DNA of 34,564 nt from assembly GCA_017613135.1 (NCBI GenBank), contig JAGAEN010000002.1, positions 1-34,564 on the forward strand, in the 5' to 3' direction. Numbering within the stretch: position 1 is the first letter of the stretch; every line of letters starts with the position of its first letter. The notes beneath the pieces were generated by a model. The model searched no databases. It was not told the origin of the DNA and worked only from the letters and a program-made list of their open reading frames with translations. Of this stretch, positions 7,942 to 16,627 are shown in pieces. The stretch comes from Candidatus Saccharimonadota bacterium (GTDB lineage Bacteria; Patescibacteriota; Saccharimonadia; Saccharimonadales; Saccharimonadaceae). The position numbers were made by a program, and so were the translations under genes.

Positions 7942-8921
7942 AAATGCCTCTTTTTCTTGCGTACGCTCTCGACCACGTAATCCTTAAAATAACCTATTTT
8001 CGATAGCACTAAATCGTGAGCCGGCACATATTCAATCACTTCCCCGCCAAACCCAGTCTTAAAAGTCGTCACCCCGGCATAGCGGTGATTCGGCTGACCC
8101 GCCGGCGCGATGCCCCACAAATTAAATCGCTCGTACCCCGCCGCCTTCAAATCTCGCATCGCTCGCCACAGTAGTGCATACGCTCCCGGGAGTTTTCGGT
8201 TTAAATCGGTCGAAGCCGCTTCATAATAGTCCGCCTCCTTGCCATTCCCAATAATTAAACCATATGCAATCGGTTCACCTTTGGCAGTCTTTGCCACATA
8301 AATCCAAATCTCGCCCCGAAAAGCTTCTTCTTCTGCTAGCAAAGCTTTAAGACTAGGCGGAATAAAGCCTTGCCGTTTTGCCGTTTCTACCTGCACCTGG
8401 TGAAATTCCTTAAATAATTCTTCCGAATCGCCTTTTTCTACCACGATACCCATTTTATCGGCGCGCCGCACCTCATAGCGAGTCTGCCGGCGCATTCTAG
8501 CCAGCATTTCCTCCTCCGAAGCGGTAAGATCTATCATCACCGTATGCTCAGCGGCCAGATGCATTGGTGATTTTTTTAAGCCTAGCTTAGAAAGTAGAGT
8601 CAAATTTTCAGGAGAGGCAAACAGCTGCGGCCGCACCCGCACAAACACGCATTTCTCTCTTCGCCCCACTTCGGCAATCTTCTTAAACACTTCTTCAACG
8701 GTTTTAAAACTCTGCCATTTCATCAGCGGACCGCACGGAATCTCGAGATACCGCCCGCGTTTAGCGCTCCGGACAATCATTAGTGCGTGCGCCTTCCCAC
8801 CAAAATCATCAAAAATTACTTTATCGCCAAGTATTTCGTTCATCTTGGCATATTCCGGCGACTGCAAAAAATTCGCTTCCTGGTATTTCTCTATGACACT
8901 CGCCCATTCGTCACTTTTCAT
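7938..8921 (-). CDS. FemAB-like peptidoglycan bridge aminoacyltransferase, copy 2
   Basis: A 327-residue paralogue of the gene that follows it. The two share NFLQS, KRGRYLEIPCGPLMKW/KRGTYLAIAGGPLMDW, FVRVRPQL, the LGLKKSPMHL block and the closing FNLWGI...HRYAGVTTFKTGFGG. They therefore arose by tandem duplication and have diverged, suggesting successive or alternative additions, as FemA/FemB do in Staphylococcus. The ATG at 8921 is preferred over the in-frame TTG at 8924 because AAGGAG sits 7 nt upstream of the ATG. The start overlaps the aminotransferase by 11 nt and the stop overlaps copy 1 by 4 nt. Confidence 0.85.
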   Translation of the reverse strand: MKSDEWASVIEKYQEANFLQSPEYAKMNEILGDKVIFDDFGGKAHALMIVRSAKRGRYLEIPCGPLMKWQSFKTVEEVFKKIAEVGRREKCVFVRVRPQLFASPENLTLLSKLGLKKSPMHLAAEHTVMIDLTASEEEMLARMRRQTRYEVRRADKMGIVVEKGDSEELFKEFHQVQVETAKRQGFIPPSLKALLAEEEAFRGEIWIYVAKTAKGEPIAYGLIIGNGKEADYYEAASTDLNRKLPGAYALLWRAMRDLKAAGYERFNLWGIAPAGQPNHRYAGVTTFKTGFGGEVIEYVPAHDLVLSKIGYFKDYVVESVRKKKRHL

Positions 8922-10032
8922 CAAGATACTCCTTCACGATTTTATGGGCTTTTTCCAGAGCTTTTTTGCTGTAATAGGTCGGAATGTTGACGATTTTTTG
9001 GCTGACTTCCACCGCCACCGGGCATTTATCTTCTGGGAAATGAACTTTTTTGTAATATCTCTCCGGCGATACCGGCCTCTCATACCAAAAAGCGTCAAAG
9101 TAGTATCCGGCCTTGCGTAGCTTCTTCAACACCTCATCGCGATAACGCACCAAATAAAATTCCCTTAAAGGTTTTTCACCAATTTCGTGCCGGTCTTTGA
9201 GTTTTGATAAGGCCATTTTGGCTTGAAAATCGCTCAGCGTAGAGTTTATAAAATCCACTTCCGCGTCGGCGGATTTCTTTACCCAACCGATTTTAAGTAA
9301 CAACCGCATAAACAGACTGTTTAATTTCACATATGACAAAGCCCGATAAATCATCCCCACAGTCGGGTAAATCCGTGCACGAAATTCTTCGTCGCTCGGT
9401 GTCCTATCTTCCGGTTTAAGCACTGGCGTCATTTTCGGGTCGCGAAACACCACTGCGCCACCGTTGATTACATCAATCGATTTTTCTTTGCCAAAAGAAA
9501 ACACCACGATGTCACCCACCGTCCCGGCTTCGCGTCCATCTGCATAAAACCTACCCGTGGAGTGTGCCAAATCTTCAATTAAAACCAATTTATGTTCTTT
9601 GCAGAATTTCTCCACCATCTCAATATCTATCATATTGCCAAAGGTATTTTGTACTATCACTGCGCGAGTGTTTTTCGTCACCACCTTCTCTAAAGTCTCT
9701 AAAGTAAAATTCAGGTCATTTTTATTAATATCTGCATAAACCGGCTTAAAGCCCGCCGCTTCAATTCCCTGCACTACCGCATAACAAGTATATCCATTAA
9801 TAATCACTTCCCCACTCGCAAATCCCAAAAATTCCTTCAGATAATAAGTCAGCCCCGCCGCAATTGCCGAGCGGCCATTCCTAGTGATTAAAACTTGCTT
9901 GCCACCGTATTCCTGACAAAGAAAGTCGTGTAGGTCCTTTAAATCTTCCTTATTGCCTCGTCCTTTTCGCATCCTAATGCGCTCGTTTTTACTAAAATCT
10001 GCCGCCGTACCTAAAAAGTAATGTTTTTTCAC
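8911..10032 (-). CDS. DegT/DnrJ/EryC1-type PLP aminotransferase-fold protein
   Basis: A 373-residue fold-type I PLP protein of the sugar/aminoacyl aminotransferase group. TRNGRSAIAAGL near 50 corresponds to the phosphate-binding start of the large domain. VIVQNTFGN and LVLIEDLAHSTG (about 125-165) give the PLP-contacting Asp, and VVFSFGKEKSID (about 185) carries the candidate Schiff-base Lys. A small C-terminal domain follows (YYFDAFWYERPVSP). Family members usually transaminate nucleotide-linked keto-sugars, but some act on amino-acid-like substrates. Start is a GTG overlapping the hydrolase stop as GTGA. Placement between a MurF-like ligase and two FemAB transferases suggests that it modifies a cell-wall or glycan precursor, which is inference. 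Confidence 0.8.
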   Translation of the reverse strand: MKKHYFLGTAADFSKNERIRMRKGRGNKEDLKDLHDFLCQEYGGKQVLITRNGRSAIAAGLTYYLKEFLGFASGEVIINGYTCYAVVQGIEAAGFKPVYADINKNDLNFTLETLEKVVTKNTRAVIVQNTFGNMIDIEMVEKFCKEHKLVLIEDLAHSTGRFYADGREAGTVGDIVVFSFGKEKSIDVINGGAVVFRDPKMTPVLKPEDRTPSDEEFRARIYPTVGMIYRALSYVKLNSLFMRLLLKIGWVKKSADAEVDFINSTLSDFQAKMALSKLKDRHEIGEKPLREFYLVRYRDEVLKKLRKAGYYFDAFWYERPVSPERYYKKVHFPEDKCPVAVEVSQKIVNIPTYYSKKALEKAHKIVKEYLDEK

Positions 10033-10718
10033 TGTTTCATCCTTTCCACCAAGTTAATCAGTGCTTTTGCTAGTTCCTCCGGATTAGAAATGTATGGTGC
10101 GTGCGTCCAGCGCGCATAAAACTTCAGCTCCGCATTTGGCAAACTTTCATACATTTTTGTGGCTTGTCGTGGTGGCGTCACGGTGTCTTTTTTGCCCCAC
10201 AAAAGATAAGTCTTAGTTGTGACATCGCTAAGTTTCAAATTCTTATCAGACTCTAGCATATTCGATAAAGTTACCTTCATATTCTCTGGCGCCCTTGAAT
10301 AATCCGTCGTGCCGGTGAGTCTATGAAATGCCTTATTCACCACTGGTATTTTCTTTAACGGTTTGCCAATCTTGGCCAAACTTGCTACGATTTTTTTCTT
10401 GGCCGATGGCTCATACACTCCAGCCGCATCTAGCAAAATCAAATATTTTAGTTTATTTGGCTTTTTAGCGCAGAGATTTAATAAAATTCGCCCACCATTT
10501 GAATGCCCGAGCGCAATTGCGCCATCGGGTATCTCGGAATCAGCCCATTTGACATAATCGTCAATCGTGTAAATTTTTTTGCTTGGTTCAGTCAGGCCCG
10601 GCACCTTCAAAATCTTCACCTTTAACCCCGAGTCTCTCAAAATCCCTAGCGTCATCCGCCACGGCTCAATCGTGTAGCTCCAGCCATGTATTATATATAG
10701 GTCCACCCGTTCGCTCAT
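10029..10718 (-). CDS. alpha/beta hydrolase
   Basis: A 229-residue alpha/beta-hydrolase-fold protein with the expected triad: the nucleophile elbow GHSNGG (Ser near 94), the acid in LLWGKKDTVTPP (near 177), and His in RWTHAPY (near 205). The oxyanion region IIHGWSY lies at the N-terminus. No signal peptide is visible, so it is probably cytoplasmic. It overlaps the MurF-like gene by ATGA and the aminotransferase by GTGA. The specific ester, amide or lactone substrate is unknown. The operon suggests editing or deacylation of a wall precursor or of an aminoacyl intermediate. Confidence 0.85.
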   Translation of the reverse strand: MSERVDLYIIHGWSYTIEPWRMTLGILRDSGLKVKILKVPGLTEPSKKIYTIDDYVKWADSEIPDGAIALGHSNGGRILLNLCAKKPNKLKYLILLDAAGVYEPSAKKKIVASLAKIGKPLKKIPVVNKAFHRLTGTTDYSRAPENMKVTLSNMLESDKNLKLSDVTTKTYLLWGKKDTVTPPRQATKMYESLPNAELKFYARWTHAPYISNPEELAKALINLVERMKQ

Positions 10719-11989
10719 GAATCTAGCCCCCAGCTTTTGCGTCTCGCTACTGCTGCTTTTTCACGTCGGCAGAGTTTCTTAGCGTCCTTCGGGTCAGCTA
10801 GCAGCTTCTCGATAATCCACTCAAGATACTGACTCCCCTTAAAGATCAAAGTTTCCTTACCAGTAATGCGCTTTTCGAGATAGACTAAGGCCTTTTTCGG
10901 GTCAGTCGTAGCTACTGCTGACACGCCGAGCTCTTTTAATCTTGGTGCAGTGTATTCCTTAGTTCGCCGCCCAACTAGAATCACGCGGTCCGGCTTCACG
11001 TCGGCAATCATTTTAGCCAGTTTCTGGTGCTCGTCACCCTCAATCGAGCCCTGGTCCACAATATCACCAATCACCAGCCATTTACGGTCAGCGTGCATTC
11101 TCTTCACCATATCAAGAATCGACGCTACCGAAATCATATGAGCATTATAACTGCTATCAATAATATCAATCCCCTTCTTACCCTTGAAATACGAACTTCG
11201 CCCCGGTGCCATTTTTACATTCGAAAAATCCGGGTTAAACGGCAGCTTCAAGTATTTCATCAAATCCTGAATTACAAACAGCGCGAACGAAATATCCTTT
11301 GGCTCCGGGTGATTAAAATGAAAAGTCGTGTCGCCGTAAGTGAAATCTGTCGAATCTGGGTACACCACATATTTTTTCATCAAAGACTTCTTAATCGGTA
11401 TCACCTTGGCTTTAATCCCTGACGTCGCCTCTACCATTAGCTCCGAATCTGCATCGATATACACGCGTTTTGAGGTGTTGGCCGGCAAATTCGCAAACTC
11501 CGCCGTAATTGCGTCGCTCAGGGATTCAAACTTCCCCTCTTCTACCACCTTTTCAAACTGAATCGCGTGTGACAACCCAATCGATACCCAAATTGTCACT
11601 TCTGGTTTTAGCCACTGCGCTAAAAACTCTGCCTCGTGTGGTCTTTCCCCGTCAATCTCTACCACATAAAATGGCTCTTTGTGCCTGTGGAAAACTCCCC
11701 GAAGTGGCGCCGCGATAAATAGCCAGAGCCAACGGATTTTCGACCCTCGAATACCTTTTAGTCCCAGAATATCAAAAGAAATCCCAAACGCTGAGTTGGC
11801 ATCGTGCGAGTAATGGGCTTTTTTGCCCATCTCGTGCTCCAAGAGATTTAGCATCGTGGTTTTCCCCGCCGAACCAGTCACCGCTATTACTCTTGGGTGC
11901 CACCTCTTAAATGCACGGTTAGCAAAATGCCGAAAATACTTCGCCGCGACGAAATAAAAACGCTTCTTTAAAATAGCGATTTTGCTCAT
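10715..11989 (-). CDS. Mur ligase family protein, MurF-like
   Basis: A 424-residue ATP-dependent ligase. The P-loop AVTGSAGKTTMLNLL lies near 37-51, a central domain contains EIDGERPHEAEFL and WVSIGLSHAIQF, and the C-terminal domain begins near PGRSSYFKG and IIDSSYNAHMISVASILD. The last motif is the MurF pattern (D-x-x-Y-N-A-x-x-x-S). MurF adds D-Ala-D-Ala or a similar dipeptide to the UDP-MurNAc stem peptide. Divergence in the central domain leaves open a related amide ligase. The start at 11989 is chosen over a longer in-frame start because TATAAT lies only 6 nt upstream, indicating a leaderless mRNA. It heads the envelope operon running to 6925. Confidence 0.82.
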   Translation of the reverse strand: MSKIAILKKRFYFVAAKYFRHFANRAFKRWHPRVIAVTGSAGKTTMLNLLEHEMGKKAHYSHDANSAFGISFDILGLKGIRGSKIRWLWLFIAAPLRGVFHRHKEPFYVVEIDGERPHEAEFLAQWLKPEVTIWVSIGLSHAIQFEKVVEEGKFESLSDAITAEFANLPANTSKRVYIDADSELMVEATSGIKAKVIPIKKSLMKKYVVYPDSTDFTYGDTTFHFNHPEPKDISFALFVIQDLMKYLKLPFNPDFSNVKMAPGRSSYFKGKKGIDIIDSSYNAHMISVASILDMVKRMHADRKWLVIGDIVDQGSIEGDEHQKLAKMIADVKPDRVILVGRRTKEYTAPRLKELGVSAVATTDPKKALVYLEKRITGKETLIFKGSQYLEWIIEKLLADPKDAKKLCRREKAAVARRKSWGLDS

Positions 11990-11995
11990 ATATCT

Positions 11996-12004
11996 ATTAT
12001 AGCA
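11996..12004 (-). promoter_or_regulatory. extended -10 promoter of the envelope operon, leaderless type
   Basis: The minus strand reads TGTGCTATAATAGATATATG: TATAAT (12001 to 11996), then 6 nt, then the ATG of the MurF-like gene. No Shine-Dalgarno can fit. It is divergent from the guanylyltransferase promoter, the two -10 boxes being 61 bp apart. Confidence 0.75.
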
Positions 12005-12039
12005 CACATCACTATTTTTGCCACTTTCGCCACTATTTC

Positions 12040-12068
12040 TTGACTTTATCTTAAAACTGTGCTATAAT
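12040..12068 (+). promoter_or_regulatory. promoter of the guanylyltransferase gene
   Basis: TTGACT (12040-12045), 17 bp, then TATAAT (12063-12068) within TGTGCTATAAT. This is close to the full sigma-70 consensus plus an extended -10. Predicted start is about 12075, giving a leader of about 53 nt. Confidence 0.85.
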
Positions 12069-12074
12069 ATAAAC

Positions 12075-12098
12075 ATATGCCTATCAAGGCGTATTTTT
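12075..12098 (+). promoter_or_regulatory. 5'-terminal hairpin plus T-run in the manC leader
   Basis: ATATGCCT (12075-12082) and AGGCGTAT (12087-12094) form an 8-bp stem (one G-T pair) with loop ATCA, beginning at the predicted +1 and followed directly by four more T. It could protect the 5' end or act as a weak attenuator. Its terminator-like shape is seen; its role is inferred. Confidence 0.4.
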
Positions 12099-12127
12099 CT
12101 GTACTTTAATATTCTAGGAGGTGGATT

Positions 12128-13315
12128 ATGGACACTAAGCATCTATGGGTAGCCATTATTGCTGGCGGGCAAGGCACTCGTCTTTTCCCCATCAGTCATC
12201 CTGGCTGTCCTAAACAATTCTGTCAGCTGGATAAGAAAAACACTTTTATCCAAGCCGTAATAGAGAATTTTACTTCTCTGAATGTCAAACCGACTCAAAT
12301 CATTGTCATCACTACCGATGACAAACAGACCGACCTGGCTAGACAGCAATGCCTGCCAAGAGGAGTCCTGTCCCAAAACATCGTTCAAATCGAACCTGAC
12401 TACGGGTACGCCGGCGCGATGGTTCGCGCCTCACAGTGTATCTATCTGCTAGACCAAGAAGCTATCGTGATTAACACCCCTGCCGATCAATATCTTTTGG
12501 CTAACGAGGACTTCAGGAATGCCGTCAAATCGGCCGTCTTCCAAGTCGACGAAACCGATGATGCCGTCATTGTCGGCACCAAGGTTGGCGACATTGTCAC
12601 AGCAATGGGTTGCGGACACGCTATCTACGAAGAAGACTACGGCCCTTGCTATCCGGTTGTCAAATTCGTCGAAAAACCCGATCGTAATTTAGCAGATAAA
12701 ATTATGCGTCAGGGTAATTCAGTCTGTAACACCGGCATCAATGTCTGGCGGGCCGCCACCGTCAACAAGTTCTCCGCTCAGTATCCTTACAAAGGAATCT
12801 CTACGGACAAGTTGATGGAGTATTTTGACAATCTCAAAGTCGCTGTAGGCAGTTTCGACTGGCACGATTGCGGAACATTGAAATCTCTCTATGAAATCAG
12901 CAAGAAGACTCCCAACCACAAAAACGCCAATCTCGGCGGTGGCACTTTCGAGCGTATCGATTGTCGCCGTAGTTTGCTCTATGCTGATGAAGGCATGGAA
13001 CTCCACGTTTCTGGGGCCGAAGACGATGCGGTGCTTTTCACCGTCATCAATGAACGTCCTATTCTGGTCATCGCCAAGTTGTCAGAAAGCCAAAAAATCA
13101 AACGTCTGGCCGAAGACTATTTGGCTCACGAAGATATCTTGACTGCCGACTTCTCGATGGGCGCTCGCAATAACTTCGTCTTACGCTCTAATATCTCCGA
13201 AGATGTTATTGCGGGGTTTGTAGGCGTCAATGATTACCACATCTATGTTCGCCGTAAAAGTGACGGCAATCTGGACGCCTTTGTGGCAAGGCCCTGCACC
13301 CCTAAAAAATCCTAG
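12128..13315 (+). CDS. manC: mannose-1-phosphate guanylyltransferase
   Basis: A 395-residue GDP-mannose pyrophosphorylase-type nucleotidyltransferase. The N-terminal IIAGGQGTRLFPISHPGCPKQF (residues 11-32) carries the G-x-G-T-R loop and the P-K-Q-F signature of the GMP family. NTPADQYL near 120 gives the metal-binding Asp, FVEKP lies near 182, and NTGINVWR near 203. The C-terminal third (about 275-395) is beta-rich, not a full cupin isomerase domain, so this is a short ManC without the PMI fusion. It makes GDP-mannose for surface glycans. AGGAGG lies 6 nt before the ATG and the promoter is strong. It stands alone on the plus strand between divergent and convergent genes and ends at a strong terminator. 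Confidence 0.85.
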   Translation: MDTKHLWVAIIAGGQGTRLFPISHPGCPKQFCQLDKKNTFIQAVIENFTSLNVKPTQIIVITTDDKQTDLARQQCLPRGVLSQNIVQIEPDYGYAGAMVRASQCIYLLDQEAIVINTPADQYLLANEDFRNAVKSAVFQVDETDDAVIVGTKVGDIVTAMGCGHAIYEEDYGPCYPVVKFVEKPDRNLADKIMRQGNSVCNTGINVWRAATVNKFSAQYPYKGISTDKLMEYFDNLKVAVGSFDWHDCGTLKSLYEISKKTPNHKNANLGGGTFERIDCRRSLLYADEGMELHVSGAEDDAVLFTVINERPILVIAKLSESQKIKRLAEDYLAHEDILTADFSMGARNNFVLRSNISEDVIAGFVGVNDYHIYVRRKSDGNLDAFVARPCTPKKS

Positions 13316-13320
13316 AACTA

Positions 13321-13348
13321 AAAATCCCCGCTTGAAGCGGGGATTTTT
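13321..13348. terminator. strong bidirectional terminator between manC and the WG-repeat gene
   Basis: AAAATCCCCGC and GCGGGGATTTTT form a perfect GC-rich stem around TTGAA, with T tracts on both strands. It can end both the plus-strand manC transcript and the minus-strand WG-repeat transcript, whose stop codon is at 13358. Confidence 0.9.
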
Positions 13349-13357
13349 CCTAGGTTA

Positions 13358-14887
13358 TTACCACTTTGTAGCGGTAAAGAAGAGCACTCCATCGTAGGTG
13401 TAGTATTCGGTCTTCCCTTCGCTATTTTTTACCGTGAAGTAATCCGCGTAAAAGCTCTGTACGTTGACATTCTCAAGGATTACCTTTTTCTTATCCGCAT
13501 CAATTACATCATAGCTTTCGACATCGTTGCGACCAGTCCAGATATTGCGGTCAACCGCAGCGCTACGATAGTAAGTAGAGTTGTATTTGTAATCAGTAAT
13601 TCTTTCACCGCTCTTATTGCCTATGGCATATTTCGAATCAATGTTTCTAAATTCATAACCACCGCCTTTAACCGAAATCTGCCTTGCGGTACCTTCACCA
13701 ATTCGATTTCCATTATTGTCAATCAAATAATACTCATTAACCTCATCTGACACCACCGCGTGATGGTGCTCGTCAAACAAAGTTTTAATTTCTTTGTAGT
13801 CGTGGTTAATCGCTACCGAGCCATCAAGATGATAAAACTTATAAGAACCACCGTTGCTAATCCCATAAAGGTCTTCATAAAGAATACCGCTGGTGATATC
13901 TGCATCATCAGTGAAAGTTTTAATCACCCGACCATTTTGATATATTTCTACATCACCATTATCATTAGCTGTCGCAAAGTTATTGTAATCTTTAAGCGCA
14001 AGATAAGTACTTACTCGTCGCGCCACTTTGTAGTCATCATTTAAAAGTGCGATTTCCGAAAAGTTATCGTATCCCACCAAATCATTTAACGCTGTGAAAC
14101 TGTAGTATTTAGTTTCGTCTAAATCATATATTTTACCACCAGCGATTAGTTTATACTTGCCAGACTCATTATAGTTTTCTAGCAAAACCTTCTCGCGATT
14201 AGTTGAAATTTCCTCGAAAGTATAGCGCGGTCCATCAATTGTCGCTAGTATTTCACCGTTTCGCGCGTCAAAAATGATGTTTTTGTCGTTGTAATAAAAT
14301 GCGCCAAAATCGTATGAATTGTCAAATTTAACGTCTTTAGCTCCGTCTACTACATCTGTTTCATAAAGTAATTTACCGGCATAATTATATAGGTATAATT
14401 TGCCGTCAAGCTTCGCCACCGCAAAAGCGCTCGATAAATTATAATAATAGACATCAATTTGTTCACCATGCAAAAGTTCTTTGCCAGCACCAGTCAGAAA
14501 ATAATAAGTTTTAGTATTACCATCTTGTGCTAGGAATAGACCACCTTTTTGTGAAATTGAGCCAAACTTACCAAATTCGATAGTGGCTTGGCCATTTTCG
14601 TCAATTACGCCAACTTGGTCACCTTTTTTCGCATAAGCGTGCCCGCCAATAAAGTCAGACTTATAGCTATATTCGTCTTCGGTCAAACGCTTCCCCTCGT
14701 TGTTCCACAAAGTATATTTCCCGTCGTTGCTGACGAAAAAAGCTTTTGAATAGGTCAAATTAGCTTTCGGATTAGTAGGATCGGTCTGGTTTAGTCCCAC
14801 TATGATACCCACCATGCCACCTACCAGCGCAACTGCTCCGATGGCAAGGCCGATAAATAAACCTCTTTTTGATTTCTTTTCTGCCAT
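13358..14887 (-). CDS. membrane-anchored WG-repeat protein
   Basis: A 509-residue protein with a short Lys-rich cytoplasmic start and one transmembrane helix (about 10-32, FIGLAIGAVALVGGMVGIIVG). The large extracytoplasmic region is built from repeats of about 40-45 residues resembling WG (KWG) repeats: SNDGKYTLWNNEGKRL, KKGDQVGVIDENGQA, KLDGKLYLYNYAGKLL, DNNGNRIGEG, NKSGERITDYKY, NSEGKTEYYTYDG. Such repeats form beta-propeller-like or beta-rich surfaces. Tyr, Asp and Asn are abundant and there is no Cys in the ectodomain. A ligand-binding or surface-scaffold role is likely but not specific. AAAAGGAG precedes the ATG and a TATAAT lies 25 nt upstream. The gene is monocistronic between two terminators. 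Confidence 0.72.
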   Translation of the reverse strand: MAEKKSKRGLFIGLAIGAVALVGGMVGIIVGLNQTDPTNPKANLTYSKAFFVSNDGKYTLWNNEGKRLTEDEYSYKSDFIGGHAYAKKGDQVGVIDENGQATIEFGKFGSISQKGGLFLAQDGNTKTYYFLTGAGKELLHGEQIDVYYYNLSSAFAVAKLDGKLYLYNYAGKLLYETDVVDGAKDVKFDNSYDFGAFYYNDKNIIFDARNGEILATIDGPRYTFEEISTNREKVLLENYNESGKYKLIAGGKIYDLDETKYYSFTALNDLVGYDNFSEIALLNDDYKVARRVSTYLALKDYNNFATANDNGDVEIYQNGRVIKTFTDDADITSGILYEDLYGISNGGSYKFYHLDGSVAINHDYKEIKTLFDEHHHAVVSDEVNEYYLIDNNGNRIGEGTARQISVKGGGYEFRNIDSKYAIGNKSGERITDYKYNSTYYRSAAVDRNIWTGRNDVESYDVIDADKKKVILENVNVQSFYADYFTVKNSEGKTEYYTYDGVLFFTATKW

Positions 14888-14911
14888 AAAAACTCCTTTT
14901 ATTTAAATTCT

Positions 14912-14920
14912 ATTATAACA
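14912..14920 (-). promoter_or_regulatory. extended -10 promoter of the WG-repeat gene
   Basis: The minus strand reads TTGTTATAATAGAATTT with TATAAT at 14917 to 14912. It directly abuts the rpsJ terminator (14921-14948), so that the T-run of the terminator forms part of the promoter spacer. Confidence 0.65.
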
Positions 14921-14948
14921 AAAATCCTCCTACGTGAAGGAGGATTTT
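14921..14948 (-). terminator. rpsJ terminator
   Basis: AAAATCCTCC (14921-14930) and GGAGGATTTT (14939-14948) form a 10-bp stem with an 8-nt loop, followed on the minus strand by TTTTTG. It lies 11 nt after the rpsJ stop codon. Confidence 0.88.
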
Positions 14949-14959
14949 TAAAAGCCTAT

Positions 14960-15286
14960 TTACATCTTAATTTCAGCGTCTACACCTGCTGGGAGTGAAA
15001 GGTTTTGTAAACTTTCAATCGTTTTAGGGCTAGCATTGGAAATATCAATCAGACGTTTGTGAACTTTCATTTCAAACGCTTCGCCACCAGTCTTATAAAC
15101 GTGTGGTGACTTCACTACCGTGAAAGAACTGCGCTTAGTTGGTAGAGGGATTGGCCCACTGATTTTCGCACCGGTACGAATTGCGGTATCGACAATTTGG
15201 CGTGCGCTCTGATCAATCACACGATGATCATAAGCTTTGAGACGAATCCGGATAGTAAGTCCTTCATCTTTTTTGGCTTCTGCCAT
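14960..15286 (-). CDS. rpsJ: 30S ribosomal protein S10
   Basis: A 108-residue S10, full length. Recognisable segments are [20 protein letters not shown] at the start, the [22 protein letters not shown] loop region that contacts the 30S head, and [12 protein letters not shown] near the end. S10 also serves as NusE in antitermination. It lies after tuf rather than at the head of an S10 operon: the genes for L3, L4 and others do not follow, and a terminator ends the transcript. AAGAAAGGA provides the ribosome site. A 34-nt hairpin lies immediately upstream of that site. Confidence 0.97.
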   Translation of the reverse strand: MAEAKKDEGLTIRIRLKAYDHRVIDQSARQIVDTAIRTGAKISGPIPLPTKRSSFTVVKSPHVYKTGGEAFEMKVHKRLIDISNASPKTIESLQNLSLPAGVDAEIKM

Positions 15287-15299
15287 ATTTTCCTTTCTT

Positions 15300-15333
15300 G
15301 TCCGATAACCTCTAAGAAATGAGTTGTTCGGAC
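15300..15333 (-). promoter_or_regulatory. hairpin in the rpsJ leader
   Basis: GTCCGA and TCGGAC (15328-15333 and 15300-15305) form a perfect 6-bp outer stem. An inner AACTC with GAGGTT extends it. The hairpin ends just before the ribosome-binding site, in a leader of about 70 nt, which is a typical place for autogenous control of ribosomal protein genes. Regulation is inferred from position only. Confidence 0.5.
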
Positions 15334-15362
15334 TTGATACTTATTATTGCTAATATGAATCA

Positions 15363-15371
15363 ATTATAGCA
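15363..15371 (-). promoter_or_regulatory. extended -10 promoter of rpsJ
   Basis: The minus strand reads TGTGCTATAATTGATTC with TATAAT at 15368 to 15363, immediately downstream of the tuf terminator. rpsJ therefore has its own promoter despite the tuf-rpsJ order. Confidence 0.75.
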
Positions 15372-15372
15372 C

Positions 15373-15401
15373 AAAAATTCTCCCCTGTAAAGAGGAGAAT
15401 T
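15373..15401 (-). terminator. tuf terminator
   Basis: AATTCTCC (15376-15383) and GGAGAATT (15394-15401) form an 8-bp stem with a 10-nt loop, followed on the minus strand by a TTTTTG run. It lies 18 nt after the tuf stop codon. Confidence 0.8.
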
Positions 15402-15418
15402 CTGAGACGATTCAGTTA

Positions 15419-16603
15419 TTATTTAATAACTTTGGTGATAACACCGGAACCGACAGTCTTGCCACCTTCGCGGATAGCGAAGCGGTCGTTGTTGTTCATC
15501 GCGACTGGAGCAAGTAACTTCACATTGAAGGTCACTTGGTCACCAGGCATTACGATTTCCTTGTCGGCTGGGAGTTCAACTTCGCCAGTCACATCGGTGG
15601 TGCGGAAGTAGAACTGTGGCTTGTAACCCTTGGAGAATGGAGTATGGCGGCCGCCTTCCTCTTTCTTCAAGATGTAAACTTGTGCTTCAAATTCAGTATG
15701 TGGGGTGATTGAACCTGGCTTCGCAATCACTTGACCACGCTCGATTTGGTCGCGCTCAATACCACGAAGGAGAAGCCCAGCGTTATCGCCTGCTTGACCT
15801 TGATCGAGAGTCTTGTGGAAGGCCTCAATACCAGTCACGACGGACTTTTGAGTTTCTTTGAGACCGACAATTTCAACTTCGTCGTTTAATTTCACAACAC
15901 CTTGCTCAATACGGCCAGTAGCCACCGTACCACGACCCTTGATTGAGAATACATCCTCGATTGGCATCAAGAATGGTTTGTCAAGATCGTGCTCTGGAAT
16001 GTCAAAGTATTCATCCATCGCCGTGACGAGTTCCATAATAGCGTCTTCATTTTCCTTATCACCTTCGAGAGCCTTAGTAGCAGAACCCTTGATGATAGGA
16101 GCGTTGTCGCCATCGAAACCATATTTATTGAGAAGTTCGCGCACGTCCATTTCGACGAGTTCGACGAGTTCTGGGTCAGCAAGATCCATTTTGTTTAAGA
16201 AAACGATAATCTTTGGCACATTCACCTGGTGAGCAAGCAGTACGTGCTCACGAGTCTGTGGCAAAGGACCATCATTTGCCGCCACCACGAGAATAGCACC
16301 ATCAACCTGCGCAGCACCAGTAATCATGTTCTTGATGTAATCTGCGTGGCCTGGCATATCTACGTGTGCGTAGTGACGCTTAGCCGATTCGTACTCCTGG
16401 TGAGAAGTCGCGATAGTAATACCACGAGCCTTTTCCTCAGGCGCGTTATCGATTTGGTCATAAGCCACCGGTTTGTTGACATCCGATGGTAATCTTTTTG
16501 CGAGAACAGTAGTAATCGCAGCAGTTAAAGTGGTTTTACCGTGATCAACGTGGCCCATAGTACCGACGTTAATATGCGGTTTGGAACGGTCAAAATTTGC
16601 CAT
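15419..16603 (-). CDS. tuf: translation elongation factor Tu
   Basis: Full-length EF-Tu, 394 residues, delivering aminoacyl-tRNA to the ribosome. G motifs are visible in order: [10 protein letters not shown] (G1, about 17-26), [13 protein letters not shown] (switch I), [12 protein letters not shown] (G3), FLNKMDLAD (G4, N-K-x-D), and [10 protein letters not shown] (G5). Domains II and III follow, with [37 protein letters not shown] and the C-terminal [24 protein letters not shown]. An AAGGAG site precedes the ATG. Its promoter and a leader hairpin lie in the 200 nt upstream, back to back with the adhesin promoter. Confidence 0.99.
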   Translation of the reverse strand: MANFDRSKPHINVGTMGHVDHGKTTLTAAITTVLAKRLPSDVNKPVAYDQIDNAPEEKARGITIATSHQEYESAKRHYAHVDMPGHADYIKNMITGAAQVDGAILVVAANDGPLPQTREHVLLAHQVNVPKIIVFLNKMDLADPELVELVEMDVRELLNKYGFDGDNAPIIKGSATKALEGDKENEDAIMELVTAMDEYFDIPEHDLDKPFLMPIEDVFSIKGRGTVATGRIEQGVVKLNDEVEIVGLKETQKSVVTGIEAFHKTLDQGQAGDNAGLLLRGIERDQIERGQVIAKPGSITPHTEFEAQVYILKKEEGGRHTPFSKGYKPQFYFRTTDVTGEVELPADKEIVMPGDQVTFNVKLLAPVAMNNNDRFAIREGGKTVGSGVITKVIK

Positions 16604-16627
16604 TCATTCTCCTTTTATATTATTATG

